Source: Dehalococcoides mccartyi (GTDB lineage: Bacteria > Chloroflexota > Dehalococcoidia > UBA2979). From it: a stretch of DNA of 12,300 bases. Positions 7,358 to 12,300 of this stretch are shown here, piece after piece. Every line of letters begins with the position of its first letter. The first letter of the stretch is position 1. Location: positions 1-12,300 of the forward strand of contig CAMDAY010000042.1 in the NCBI GenBank assembly GCA_945888895.1, in the 5' to 3' direction. A program made the position numbers and the translations under genes. A model generated the notes under the pieces. It saw only the letters and a program-made list of their open reading frames with translations. It searched no databases and was not told the origin of the DNA.

Positions 7358-7776
7358 TACGTCACGTCCTCGAACTGCACACGCGTCCGTGCGACCTCGG
7401 CCCAGCGCTGCGCCCAACGGCGCTCGTCTGCTCGGACGGCCTCGTCGAGGAAGGCATCGATGCGGTCGCACAGCGGGTGCTCGGCGGCGACTGCTGCATC
7501 CAAGACGGCGGCAGCGAGGGCGTGCTCCATCGACTTGCCCATCACCATGGCGTAGCCACGGTGCTCGCCCGCGGCGACCTCCGCCTCGGCGACGGTGACC
7601 TCGGTGAAGTTGAACGGCAGTCGGTCCGCCGGCTCTTCCACCCGCACCATCAGCAGACCAACAGTCGGTCCGCGCGTGACCTCGACCTCGAACGTCTCGA
7701 GGACGTCGTCGGCGAGGGCGACGATGGCCGCAGCATCGGCTGCCGCCATCGCCTCCAATCGCTGCTCACGGTTCAT
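7357..7776 (-). CDS. phnG: C-P lyase core subunit PhnG
   Basis: PhnG is the smallest core subunit of the C-P lyase complex and takes part in phosphonate transfer to ribose. The 139-residue protein is close to the roughly 150 of E. coli PhnG. Shared features are the early RGPTVGLLMVR strand, the PFNFTEVTVAEAEV segment (E. coli FFAGDATLTRAAV), GYAMVMGKSMEHALAAAVLDA (E. coli GYSWVQGRDKQHAERCALIDA), and the C-terminal helix ending WAEVARTRVQFEDV. The ATG has AGGGAG 5 nt upstream. It is separated from phnD by 49 bp that hold two hairpins, the only gap in the run from phnD to the end of the operon. Confidence 0.9.
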   Translation of the reverse strand: MNREQRLEAMAAADAAAIVALADDVLETFEVEVTRGPTVGLLMVRVEEPADRLPFNFTEVTVAEAEVAAGEHRGYAMVMGKSMEHALAAAVLDAAVAAEHPLCDRIDAFLDEAVRADERRWAQRWAEVARTRVQFEDVT

Positions 7777-7790
7777 GTCGTCTCCCTGCC

Positions 7791-7825
7791 CGCCGTTCGG
7801 CGTCGAGCGGCCCGAAGGGCCTCGA
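7791..7825 (-). other. Two hairpins in the phnD-phnG gap
   Basis: Read in the transcript direction, the first hairpin begins directly after the phnD stop: TCGA, then GGCCC-TTC-GGGCC, then TCGA, giving 5 bp plus an outer 4 bp separated by a 2-nt bulge (7825-7803). The second is CGCCG-AA-CGGCG (7802-7791). Neither is followed by a T-run. They could slow 3'-5' mRNA decay into phnD or partly terminate transcription, separating transporter from lyase expression. This is inferred from structure and position only. Confidence 0.45.
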
Positions 7826-8917
7826 CTACCCCTTCTCGGCGAGCTCCTTGAGGTTGAGCTTCAGCAGCTTCGCGATATCGCGAAGCGGGTTGTAGAAGGC
7901 GTCCAGCGTCTTCAGGCCCAGGGACTCGTGCGGGTCCACGTACCAGTAGCGCAGCGTGCCCACGAGCTCCGGCTGGTCCTTCATGCTGAGCAGCGCGTCC
8001 TTGACGGCCTTCTTGAAGGTCTCCGGCATCTCCTGCCGGATGCCGAAGGCGGTGCCAGGGATCGGGTCGGTCACGTCGAGGATGGCGATCTTCCCGTCCG
8101 GGCAGGCGTCGAAGGTCTTCCTGATCTCCTCCTGCGTACGCGGCTTGCCGATCTCGCCGTCCGCCCACATGCAGGCTTCGATCTGCTTGCTGGCGATGAG
8201 GGTCAGCAGATTGCCCTCGTTCGTGGCGCCGCCCGGCGCCTTGCCGTTCCACACCGACAGGACTGAGGTGGGGTGGCTGCCCGCGAACACCGTCTTGAAT
8301 TCCTTGTCGGGGTCAAAGCCGCGCTTGATCAGCAGCGTCTTCGGCGCGAGATGCCCGGAGGCCGACGCCGGGTCGACGAAGTTGAAGCCCTTCCCCTTGA
8401 AGTCCTCGAGCTTCGTAATGCCGCTGCCCTTCTTGGTGAAGACGACGGACTGGTAGGACGGCAACGACTTCGCGTCGTAGACGCACTCCTTCACGGAAGC
8501 CGGGCAGGAGACGTACGTCCCGAGCGCCTCAGCCTGCGCCTCCTGGACAGCCAGCACGTACGCGAACGGGCCGACGAGCATGGCGTCCACGCGATCGGCG
8601 CGCATCGCCTCGATCACCGCGCCGTACGAGGTGCCGGTGAAGAGCTTCACCGGCATCCCCAGCTTGGCCTCCAGGTGCTTCTTGAACGGGTCCTGCCGCT
8701 TCAGCACCGCCTCCGCGTCGTCACCGCCGAAGTAGCCGAGGACGAATTCCTTCGGCCAGCCGGCCTTCGGATCGACCGTCGCCGTCGCCGACGCCTGCGC
8801 GCTGACGTTCTTAGCCGCGGGTGCGGATTCCTTTGTCGTGTTGCCGCCGCACGCGCTCGCGGCCAGCGCCGTAACGCCGATCGCGGCGAGTGCGAGGTGA
8901 CGCCATCGCAGGTTCAT
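7826..8917 (-). CDS. phnD: Phosphonate ABC transporter substrate-binding lipoprotein
   Basis: PhnD captures phosphonates outside the membrane and delivers them to PhnE/PhnC. The 363-residue protein opens with a positively charged start, a hydrophobic stretch LALAAIGVTALAASAC and a lipobox-like ASAC with C23 as the probable lipidated residue, followed by a Ser/Ala/Thr-rich linker. That makes it a membrane-anchored lipoprotein, unlike the soluble periplasmic E. coli protein. Family motifs are LGYFGGDDAEAV, GTSYGAVIEAMRADRVDA, LVGPFAYVLA, FNFVDPASASGHLAPK and FAGSHPTSVLSVWNGKA. Two cysteine pairs may form disulfides. The ATG at 8917 has a GAGAGGAA ribosome-binding site about 6 nt upstream; earlier in-frame starts would precede the signal peptide. 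It sits after phnE rather than between phnC and phnE. Confidence 0.93.
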   Translation of the reverse strand: MNLRWRHLALAAIGVTALAASACGGNTTKESAPAAKNVSAQASATATVDPKAGWPKEFVLGYFGGDDAEAVLKRQDPFKKHLEAKLGMPVKLFTGTSYGAVIEAMRADRVDAMLVGPFAYVLAVQEAQAEALGTYVSCPASVKECVYDAKSLPSYQSVVFTKKGSGITKLEDFKGKGFNFVDPASASGHLAPKTLLIKRGFDPDKEFKTVFAGSHPTSVLSVWNGKAPGGATNEGNLLTLIASKQIEACMWADGEIGKPRTQEEIRKTFDACPDGKIAILDVTDPIPGTAFGIRQEMPETFKKAVKDALLSMKDQPELVGTLRYWYVDPHESLGLKTLDAFYNPLRDIAKLLKLNLKELAEKG

Positions 8918-8968
8918 GAATGTTCCTCTCGTTCCCTCTGGATTGATTGAGATCTGGTTTGGGTGCTG

Positions 8969-9011
8969 GGGGTGAATGAGCACTGGGTGGGCTGGACAGG
9001 GGTTAATGAAC
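8969..9011. repeat. Imperfect direct repeat in the phnE-phnD gap
   Basis: The 13-bp elements GGGGTGAATGAGC (8969-8981) and GGGGTTAATGAAC (8999-9011) match at 11 positions and are 30 bp apart. Read on the minus strand they are GCTCATTCACCCC and GTTCATTAACCCC. They lie roughly 50-95 bp upstream of the phnD start. Binding by a regulator is possible, but the repeat is short and could be chance. No convincing -35/-10 pair was seen in this gap. Confidence 0.3.
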
Positions 9012-9017
9012 CTCGAC

Positions 9018-9066
9018 CGCGGCCCCCGGCACGCCCTCGGAGGGACGGGGCGTGCCGGACGCCGCG
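9018..9066 (-). other. Long stem-loop after phnE, upstream of phnD
   Basis: The perfect 10-bp arms CGGCACGCCC (9027-9036) and GGGCGTGCCG (9048-9057) enclose an 11-nt loop. A second pair of arms, CGCGGC (9018-9023) and GCCGCG (9061-9066), continues the stem past a 3x3 internal loop, 16 bp in all. In the transcript it begins 8 nt after the phnE stop. No T-run follows, so it is either a factor-dependent or partial terminator or an RNA-processing and stability element that sets the phnD level apart from phnCE. Confidence 0.6.
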
Positions 9067-9074
9067 AGGAACCG

Positions 9075-9998
9075 TCAGATGAAGCGCCTCCGCACGATGT
9101 CGCTGAACCGATCGACCAGCGTGACCATGAGGACGATGAAGATGAGCGCGCCGAGCAGCAGGTCGTACTGGAACAACGCCATGTACTTGCTCAGGACGAA
9201 TCCGACGCCGCCTGCCCCGACCAGACCGAGGATGGTGGCGGAGCGCACATTGCTCTCGAACAGCAGCAGTGCGTACGACAGGACGAGGGGCATCGCCTGC
9301 GGCAGCACCGCGTAGGAGATGACCTGCCAGCGGTTCGCGCCGGTCGCGCGGATCGCCTTCACCTGCTCCGGGTCGATCGCCTCGATCGCCTCGGCGAACA
9401 CCTTCGCCATGAACCCGATCGAACCGATCGCGAGCGCCATGACACCGCCGAACGGCCCGAGGCCGACCGCGGCGACGAAGACCAGCGCGAAGATGATGTC
9501 CGGCACCGCGCGGTTCGCGTTCAGCAACATCCGTGTCGTCTGGTACACGAGCGGGTGTGGCGCGATGTTGCGCGCGGCGAGCAAGGCGAACGGGATGGAC
9601 AGGATGATCGCGAACACCGTGCCGACGATCGCGATCTGGATGGTCTGCACCACCGCGTAAAGGATCTCCGGGAACGGGAACGTCACATTCGCCAGTCCGA
9701 TGCGCGGAATCGTGACGAAGCCGAGCGGGATCGGCGGCGTCTGGAGTGTTTCGTCGACCATCTCGAACGCGGGCGGAAACATCCGCACGATGAAGTTGCG
9801 GATGTTCGGGATGCCGGCGATGAGTTCCGATGGTCGAGCGTTCGTCGCCTCGAGGCCCCACAGCAGCAGCGCCGAGACGAGAAGCACCGTCAACACACGG
9901 CGCAACGAGATGCGGGGCCACACACGGAGCAGCTCGAGCCGGCCCTCGGGACTGATCTGAGACGGCGTGAAGTTGGTGGAGTCGACGAGCCCCGCCAT
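9075..9998 (-). CDS. phnE: Phosphonate ABC transporter permease
   Basis: PhnE is the membrane channel of the phosphonate importer. The 307-residue protein has a hydrophobic segment near residues 34-51 (VLTVLLVSALLLWGLEA), then an extracytoplasmic region with the PhnE-like PPIPLGFVTIPRIG, followed by several membrane spans including VVQTIQIAIVGTVFAIILSI and the terminal LLLGALIFIVLMVTLVD. The coupling (EAA) loop that contacts the ATPase is visible as EAIEAIDPEQVKAIRATGAN followed by YAVLPQAMP. The ending DIVRRRFI is typical of the family. The ATG shares one base with the phnC stop (TGATG), indicating translational coupling. Open sequence upstream of this ATG is shadow over the phnC tail. Confidence 0.93.
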   Translation of the reverse strand: MAGLVDSTNFTPSQISPEGRLELLRVWPRISLRRVLTVLLVSALLLWGLEATNARPSELIAGIPNIRNFIVRMFPPAFEMVDETLQTPPIPLGFVTIPRIGLANVTFPFPEILYAVVQTIQIAIVGTVFAIILSIPFALLAARNIAPHPLVYQTTRMLLNANRAVPDIIFALVFVAAVGLGPFGGVMALAIGSIGFMAKVFAEAIEAIDPEQVKAIRATGANRWQVISYAVLPQAMPLVLSYALLLFESNVRSATILGLVGAGGVGFVLSKYMALFQYDLLLGALIFIVLMVTLVDRFSDIVRRRFI

Positions 9999-10858
9999 CA
10001 GCGGGTACCCCCGGCCAGCGCCGGCTCCGCCTCGGTCGGCGCTGGGGCAAGCGAACCGATCGAGGGCGGAGCCGCGGGCGGTGCCGTCGGTACGACACCG
10101 CGGGAGAAGGACTTCCACTCGCGGTCAAAGCGGTAGGTGCGGTTCAGCACGTCGTCCGTCAGCCCGGAGGGCGGCCCGTCGTACACCACCACGCCCTGCG
10201 CTATGGCACAGATGCGGTCGCAGCACTCCACCGCCAGATCGACGTCGTGAATGTTGATGAGGGTCGGGACGCCCTCGTCGCGCGCGATGCGCGCGAGGTC
10301 CGCGAGCACCTGCTCGGACAACTCGGGGTCGAGACTGGCAACGGGCTCGTCCGCGAGGATGACGCGCGGCTCCTGCGCAAGCGCGCGGGCGATCGAGACG
10401 CGCTGCTTCTCGCCGCCCGACAGCTGGTCGGCGCGATGGCTCGCGCGATGCAACATCGATACGCGCTCCAGTGAGCGCACCGCGATCTCGCGGTCCTCGG
10501 CGGGGAAATGATAGACGAGCGGCCCCACCGAGCGCCGATGCCCCAGGCGCCCCGACAGCACGTTGTTCATCACCGACAGCCGCTCGATGAGGTTGTACTC
10601 CTGCCAGATGAATCCGACGCGCCGCTGGATCGTGCGGAGCTCGTCGCCCGACGCGCCAAGGACGTCGTCACCGTCGATCGTGAGCGAACCGGTCGCGCCG
10701 CGTTCGAGGCCATTGATGCAGCGGAGCAGCGTGGACTTGCCGGCGCCGGAGCGCCCGATGATCGCGCACACCTCGCCATCCTCGACGGTGAGGTTGATGT
10801 CGTTCAGGGCTTCGTAGCCATTGGGATAGACGTATCGCAGGTGCTTGATGCTGAGCAT
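9998..10858 (-). CDS. phnC: Phosphonate ABC transporter ATP-binding protein
   Basis: PhnC is the ATPase that powers phosphonate import, bound to the inner face of PhnE. The 286-residue protein has Walker A GRSGAGKST (35-43), Q-loop GFIWQEYNLIERLSVMNNVL (a PhnC hallmark), LSGRLG, signature LSGGEKQRV, Walker B VILADEPVASLD and the H-loop NIHDVDLA. After the usual end near FDREWKSF there are about 35 extra residues rich in Pro and Ala, an apparently disordered tail not typical of PhnC. It is the first gene of the operon; AGAGGA lies 5 nt before the ATG. The 17-bp tandem palindromic repeat begins about 22 bp upstream. Confidence 0.94.
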   Translation of the reverse strand: MLSIKHLRYVYPNGYEALNDINLTVEDGEVCAIIGRSGAGKSTLLRCINGLERGATGSLTIDGDDVLGASGDELRTIQRRVGFIWQEYNLIERLSVMNNVLSGRLGHRRSVGPLVYHFPAEDREIAVRSLERVSMLHRASHRADQLSGGEKQRVSIARALAQEPRVILADEPVASLDPELSEQVLADLARIARDEGVPTLINIHDVDLAVECCDRICAIAQGVVVYDGPPSGLTDDVLNRTYRFDREWKSFSRGVVPTAPPAAPPSIGSLAPAPTEAEPALAGGTR

Positions 10859-10879
10859 GCACGTCCTCTTGCGTCACGC

Positions 10880-10913
10880 GCGGGTCGCATGCGATTGCGG
10901 GTCGCATGCGATT
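10880..10913. promoter_or_regulatory. Tandem 17-bp repeat with palindrome, candidate operator upstream of phnC
   Basis: The unit GCGGGTCGCATGCGATT occurs twice with no gap and no mismatch (10880-10896 and 10897-10913). Each copy carries the perfect 10-bp palindrome TCGCATGCGA. The array starts 22 bp upstream of the phnC ATG, in its leader or promoter, where a dimeric regulator would block or activate transcription. It does not resemble the E. coli Pho box. A recent tandem duplication without function is the alternative. Confidence 0.5.
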
Positions 10914-10956
10914 GATGTGGGCGGGACGCGGGGAGGGTCGTCGCCGTCTGATGAGG

Positions 10957-10984
10957 AGACTAGGGAGAACCCTCAGCACTCAAG
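10957..10984 (-). promoter_or_regulatory. Weak candidate promoter for the phn operon
   Basis: On the minus strand CTTGAG (10979-10984) and TAGTCT (10957-10962) are separated by 16 bp, a loose match to -35 and -10 elements. Transcription would begin near 10950 and include the tandem palindromes in the leader. The match is poor and other placements are possible. Confidence 0.2.
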
Positions 10985-11046
10985 TGAAGGCCGCGATCGG
11001 GGATCAACAAACTCTCGTTAAGAGCGCCCGCGACTCAAATGCCCAC

Positions 11047-11078
11047 GGGAGATTCAGGGAACCGCGCTGCAATCTCCC
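11047..11078. promoter_or_regulatory. 8-bp inverted repeat in the phnC/regulator intergenic region
   Basis: GGGAGATT (11047-11054) and AATCTCCC (11071-11078) are perfect inverted repeats separated by 16 bp. The site is 74 bp upstream of the response regulator start and about 190 bp upstream of phnC. It could be a two-half-site operator or a leader hairpin. Elsewhere in this roughly 290-bp intergenic stretch (10859-11151) only the tandem repeat and weak promoter-like sequences were seen, with no further gene. Confidence 0.3.
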
Positions 11079-11151
11079 CGATGCAAACACGGCCTTAATC
11101 AGCGCCGGGCGATCGGCGTTGATACTCGGCGCGGACGACGAAGGAGTCGCT

Positions 11152-11928
11152 GTGTCGACAATGCTGGTCGTGGAGGACGACAGGACCATTGCGGAGGTCG
11201 TCGCGTACCAGCTCCAGCGCGAAGGGCACCAGGCGACGATCGCGACCGACGGCATCGAGGCCCTCGAACGGCTCCGGGAAGCAGCCTACGACCTCGTCAT
11301 CCTCGACCTCATGCTGCCGCGGCTGTCGGGGCTCGACGTGCTGCGGATGCTCCGGCGTGACTCCGCCACCCCCGTCATCATCTTGAGCGCACGCGACGGC
11401 GATGCCGACCAGGTCTCCGCGCTCGACCTCGGCGCGGACGACTACATCACCAAGCCCTTCTCCATCCGCCAGCTCCTCGCGCGGGTGGCGGCGATCCTCC
11501 GACGCCACGTCCCCACGCCCTTGGCGCCGCCCGCCCTGCACCAGCTCGACGGCGAGATCGTGATCGACGAGGACAGCCACGAGGTGCGCAAGCGCGGCCA
11601 GATCGTCCCGCTGGCACCCAAGGAGTTCGAGTTGCTCGCGTTCCTCGCACGCCGCCCGAACCAGGTGTGCTCCCGCGACGCGGCCTTGAACGCGGTCTGG
11701 GGCTACGGCTACGAAGGAGAGACCCGCACCGTGGACGTCCACGTCCACTGGCTGCGCCGCAAGCTCGAGGACGACCCGGCCAACCCTCGATATCTCATCA
11801 CCGTCCGGCAGTACGGCTACAAACTCGTCATGCCCCCGTCCAGTCAGGAGAGTATTCCCGGTCCGCCTAGAGTACGAGGCAAAGACAGAGCGGACGCGCC
11901 TCGGAAGGGGTTGAGGGGCAGCAGATAA
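11152..11928 (+). CDS. OmpR/PhoB-family response regulator
   Basis: A 258-residue two-component response regulator. The receiver domain (about 4-116) has the acidic pocket E8-D9-D10, phosphoacceptor D52 in LVILDLMLPRLSG, S79 in VIILSA and K101 in DDYITKPFS, so it should be phosphorylatable. The C-terminal winged-helix DNA-binding domain (about 129-228) shows LAPKEFELLAFLARRP, VWGYGYEGETRTVDVHVHWLR and the wing motif ITVRQYGYKL. The GTG at 11152 has GGAG 5 nt upstream and places the receiver at the N-terminus; an earlier ATG at 10906 would add 82 unrelated residues. About 30 extra C-terminal residues follow the usual end. No histidine kinase is adjacent. Divergent placement from the phn operon suggests it controls phn genes, perhaps under phosphate limitation, by inference. 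Confidence 0.9.
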   Translation: MSTMLVVEDDRTIAEVVAYQLQREGHQATIATDGIEALERLREAAYDLVILDLMLPRLSGLDVLRMLRRDSATPVIILSARDGDADQVSALDLGADDYITKPFSIRQLLARVAAILRRHVPTPLAPPALHQLDGEIVIDEDSHEVRKRGQIVPLAPKEFELLAFLARRPNQVCSRDAALNAVWGYGYEGETRTVDVHVHWLRRKLEDDPANPRYLITVRQYGYKLVMPPSSQESIPGPPRVRGKDRADAPRKGLRGSR

Positions 11929-11937
11929 CTGGACGAA

Positions 11938-11963
11938 TTTCGCGAGCCGGCCCCCTCGTGAAG
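11938..11963 (+). terminator. Possible hairpin after the response regulator
   Basis: TTCGCGAG (11939-11946) pairs with CTCGTGAA (11955-11962) through seven Watson-Crick pairs and one G-T wobble, around an 8-nt loop, starting 10 nt after the regulator stop. No T-run follows. It may end the regulator transcript, but the evidence is only structural. Confidence 0.3.
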
Positions 11964-11982
11964 CACAGCGCTCACGCTAGAA

Positions 11983-12030
11983 TGCTTCCCAAGCAGAGGG
12001 TCGCCGGTTCGAATCCGGTCTCCCGCTCCA
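11983..12030 (+). other. 3' fragment of tRNA-Gly(CCC), candidate attachment site
   Basis: The sequence reads as the anticodon loop TTCCCAA (anticodon CCC at 11988-11990), the 3' anticodon strand, a variable loop, the T arm (stem 12003-12007/12015-12019 around TTCGAAT), the 3' acceptor strand CTCCCGC, T discriminator and encoded CCA at 12028-12030. The 5' half is missing: no GCGGGAG acceptor strand and no D arm precede it, and the outer two anticodon-stem pairs fail (AA against GA). It is not a working tRNA. A 3' tRNA piece starting at the anticodon arm is what remains at the far end of an element integrated by a tyrosine recombinase into a tRNA gene. Since the terminator-like downstream flank is on the right, the element would lie to the left. 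Confidence 0.75.
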
Positions 12031-12050
12031 AAGACCCGCAGATACATGGA

Positions 12051-12076
12051 GAAGCCCCGGTGTGCGCCGGGGCTTC
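12051..12076 (+). terminator. Strong hairpin downstream of the tRNA fragment
   Basis: GAAGCCCCGG (12051-12060) and CCGGGGCTTC (12067-12076) form a perfect 10-bp stem with a 6-nt loop, 20 nt after the tRNA CCA end. This is the usual position and shape of a tRNA transcript terminator, though the T-run after the stem is weak (TTCTG). It was probably the terminator of the original tRNA gene and so marks the flank that predates the proposed insertion. Between here and 12159 no gene was recognised. Confidence 0.6.
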
Positions 12077-12159
12077 TGCGTGCCACTCGCCGTGACCATC
12101 TGTTCTTGAGGCAGAACCATAACGGAGGTGCTATCAGCTCAGATTGACGAGGTCATACG

Positions 12160-12210
12160 ATGAGCCCTGACAGAACCCCGTGCCCGCAGGGAGGTTTGGC
12201 TGGACGCTGA
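12160..12210 (+). CDS. Possible 16-codon leader ORF
   Basis: A short frame starts at ATG 12160 with GAGG 7 nt upstream, a better ribosome-binding site than that of the following gene. It encodes MSPDRTPCPQGGLAGR and its TGA overlaps the next ATG as TGATG. The arrangement fits a coupled leader peptide, but with so few codons chance cannot be excluded. Confidence 0.3.
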   Translation: MSPDRTPCPQGGLAGR

Positions 12211-12300
12211 TGAAACGTCTTGCTGCCGCCGTAGTCATTCTCTTCGCCGTAACCACGGGGACGTTCGCTGACGCATCGGCGCAGGTCGCAGTTGGTTCTT
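12210..12300 (+). CDS. Secreted protein, 5' part only (cut by window end)
   Basis: Thirty codons are visible, reading MKRLAAAVVILFAVTTGTF and then ADASAQVAVGS. This is a textbook Sec signal peptide: a charged start, a hydrophobic core of about 13 residues, and an ASA-type signal peptidase I site just before QVAVGS. The mature protein lies beyond the window and its function cannot be named. The nearest purine-rich site, GGAGG at 12190-12194, is 15 nt from the ATG, too far for a normal ribosome-binding site, so translation may depend on the overlapping short upstream ORF. It lies on the presumed original-chromosome side of the tRNA fragment, so it is probably unrelated to the phn cluster. Confidence 0.6.
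   Translation, partial: MKRLAAAVVILFAVTTGTFADASAQVAVGS

Noticed and set aside
8976..10136. Plus-strand open frame of 386 codons opposite phnE and phnC
   Set aside because: It is highly charged, low-complexity translation antisense to conserved transporter genes.
10880..10913. CRISPR array
   Set aside because: The repeat units are directly adjacent with no spacers, and there are only two copies.
10906..11151. N-terminal extension of the response regulator from ATG 10906
   Set aside because: The added 82 residues are unlike any receiver-domain start and cross the intergenic region. GTG 11152 has a well-placed ribosome-binding site directly before the receiver domain.
11956..12030. Complete tRNA-Gly gene
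   Set aside because: The 3' half is good, but upstream there is no complementary acceptor strand and no D arm, and the outer anticodon-stem pairs fail. Only a fragment is supported.
11844..12086. Minus-strand 80-codon ORF containing DRIRTGDPLLGK
   Set aside because: The motif is the antisense translation of the tRNA-Gly T arm and acceptor region. It is a known kind of false gene call opposite tRNA genes, and the rest of the frame has no recognisable features.

Overview
This is a high-GC bacterial window dominated by a carbon-phosphorus (C-P) lyase gene cluster for phosphonate uptake and breakdown. The encoded CCA on a tRNA fragment, the very high GC content, frequent GTG/TTG starts and a lipoprotein form of the binding protein PhnD point to a high-GC, possibly single-membrane bacterium such as Chloroflexota or Actinomycetota. 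That placement is an inference from style, not a marker-gene result.

Layout. At the left edge, two plus-strand genes overlap by 8 bp: the 3' part of a hexapeptide-repeat acyltransferase of the kind found in phosphonate loci (2-385), and a complete endonuclease/exonuclease/phosphatase (EEP) family hydrolase (378-1187). They converge on a long minus-strand operon with only 12 bp between stop codons and a stem-loop over the junction (1189-1224). In transcript order, from right to left, the operon is phnC (10858-9998), phnE (9998-9075), phnD (8917-7826), phnG (7776-7357), phnH (7357-6761), phnI (6759-5629), phnJ (5636-4737), phnK (4743-3961), phnL (3951-3178), phnM (3181-1967) and a PhnP-like metallo-beta-lactamase (1958-1200). 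Most junctions overlap or are within 10 bp. The exceptions flank phnD (157 bp before it, 49 bp after it), and each of these gaps holds a hairpin.

How it works together. PhnC, PhnE and PhnD form the ABC importer. PhnG, H, I and L build a ribose-1-phosphonate 5-triphosphate from ATP and phosphonate. PhnM removes pyrophosphate. PhnJ, a radical SAM enzyme with its four key cysteines present, breaks the C-P bond. The MBL protein is the likely opener of the cyclic phosphate product. PhnN, a PhnF repressor and a GNAT-type PhnO are not in the window; the acyltransferase and the EEP hydrolase may do related auxiliary or downstream work.

Right side. A roughly 290-bp intergenic region with a tandem 17-bp repeat carrying the palindrome TCGCATGCGA separates phnC from a divergent OmpR/PhoB-type response regulator (11152-11928), which has no kinase beside it. 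Next come the 3' portion of a tRNA-Gly(CCC) with no 5' half (11983-12030) and a strong hairpin (12051-12076). This is the signature of an integration site, with the phn cluster on the inserted side. The window ends in the first 30 codons of a secreted-protein gene (from 12210) preceded by a possible 16-codon leader ORF.
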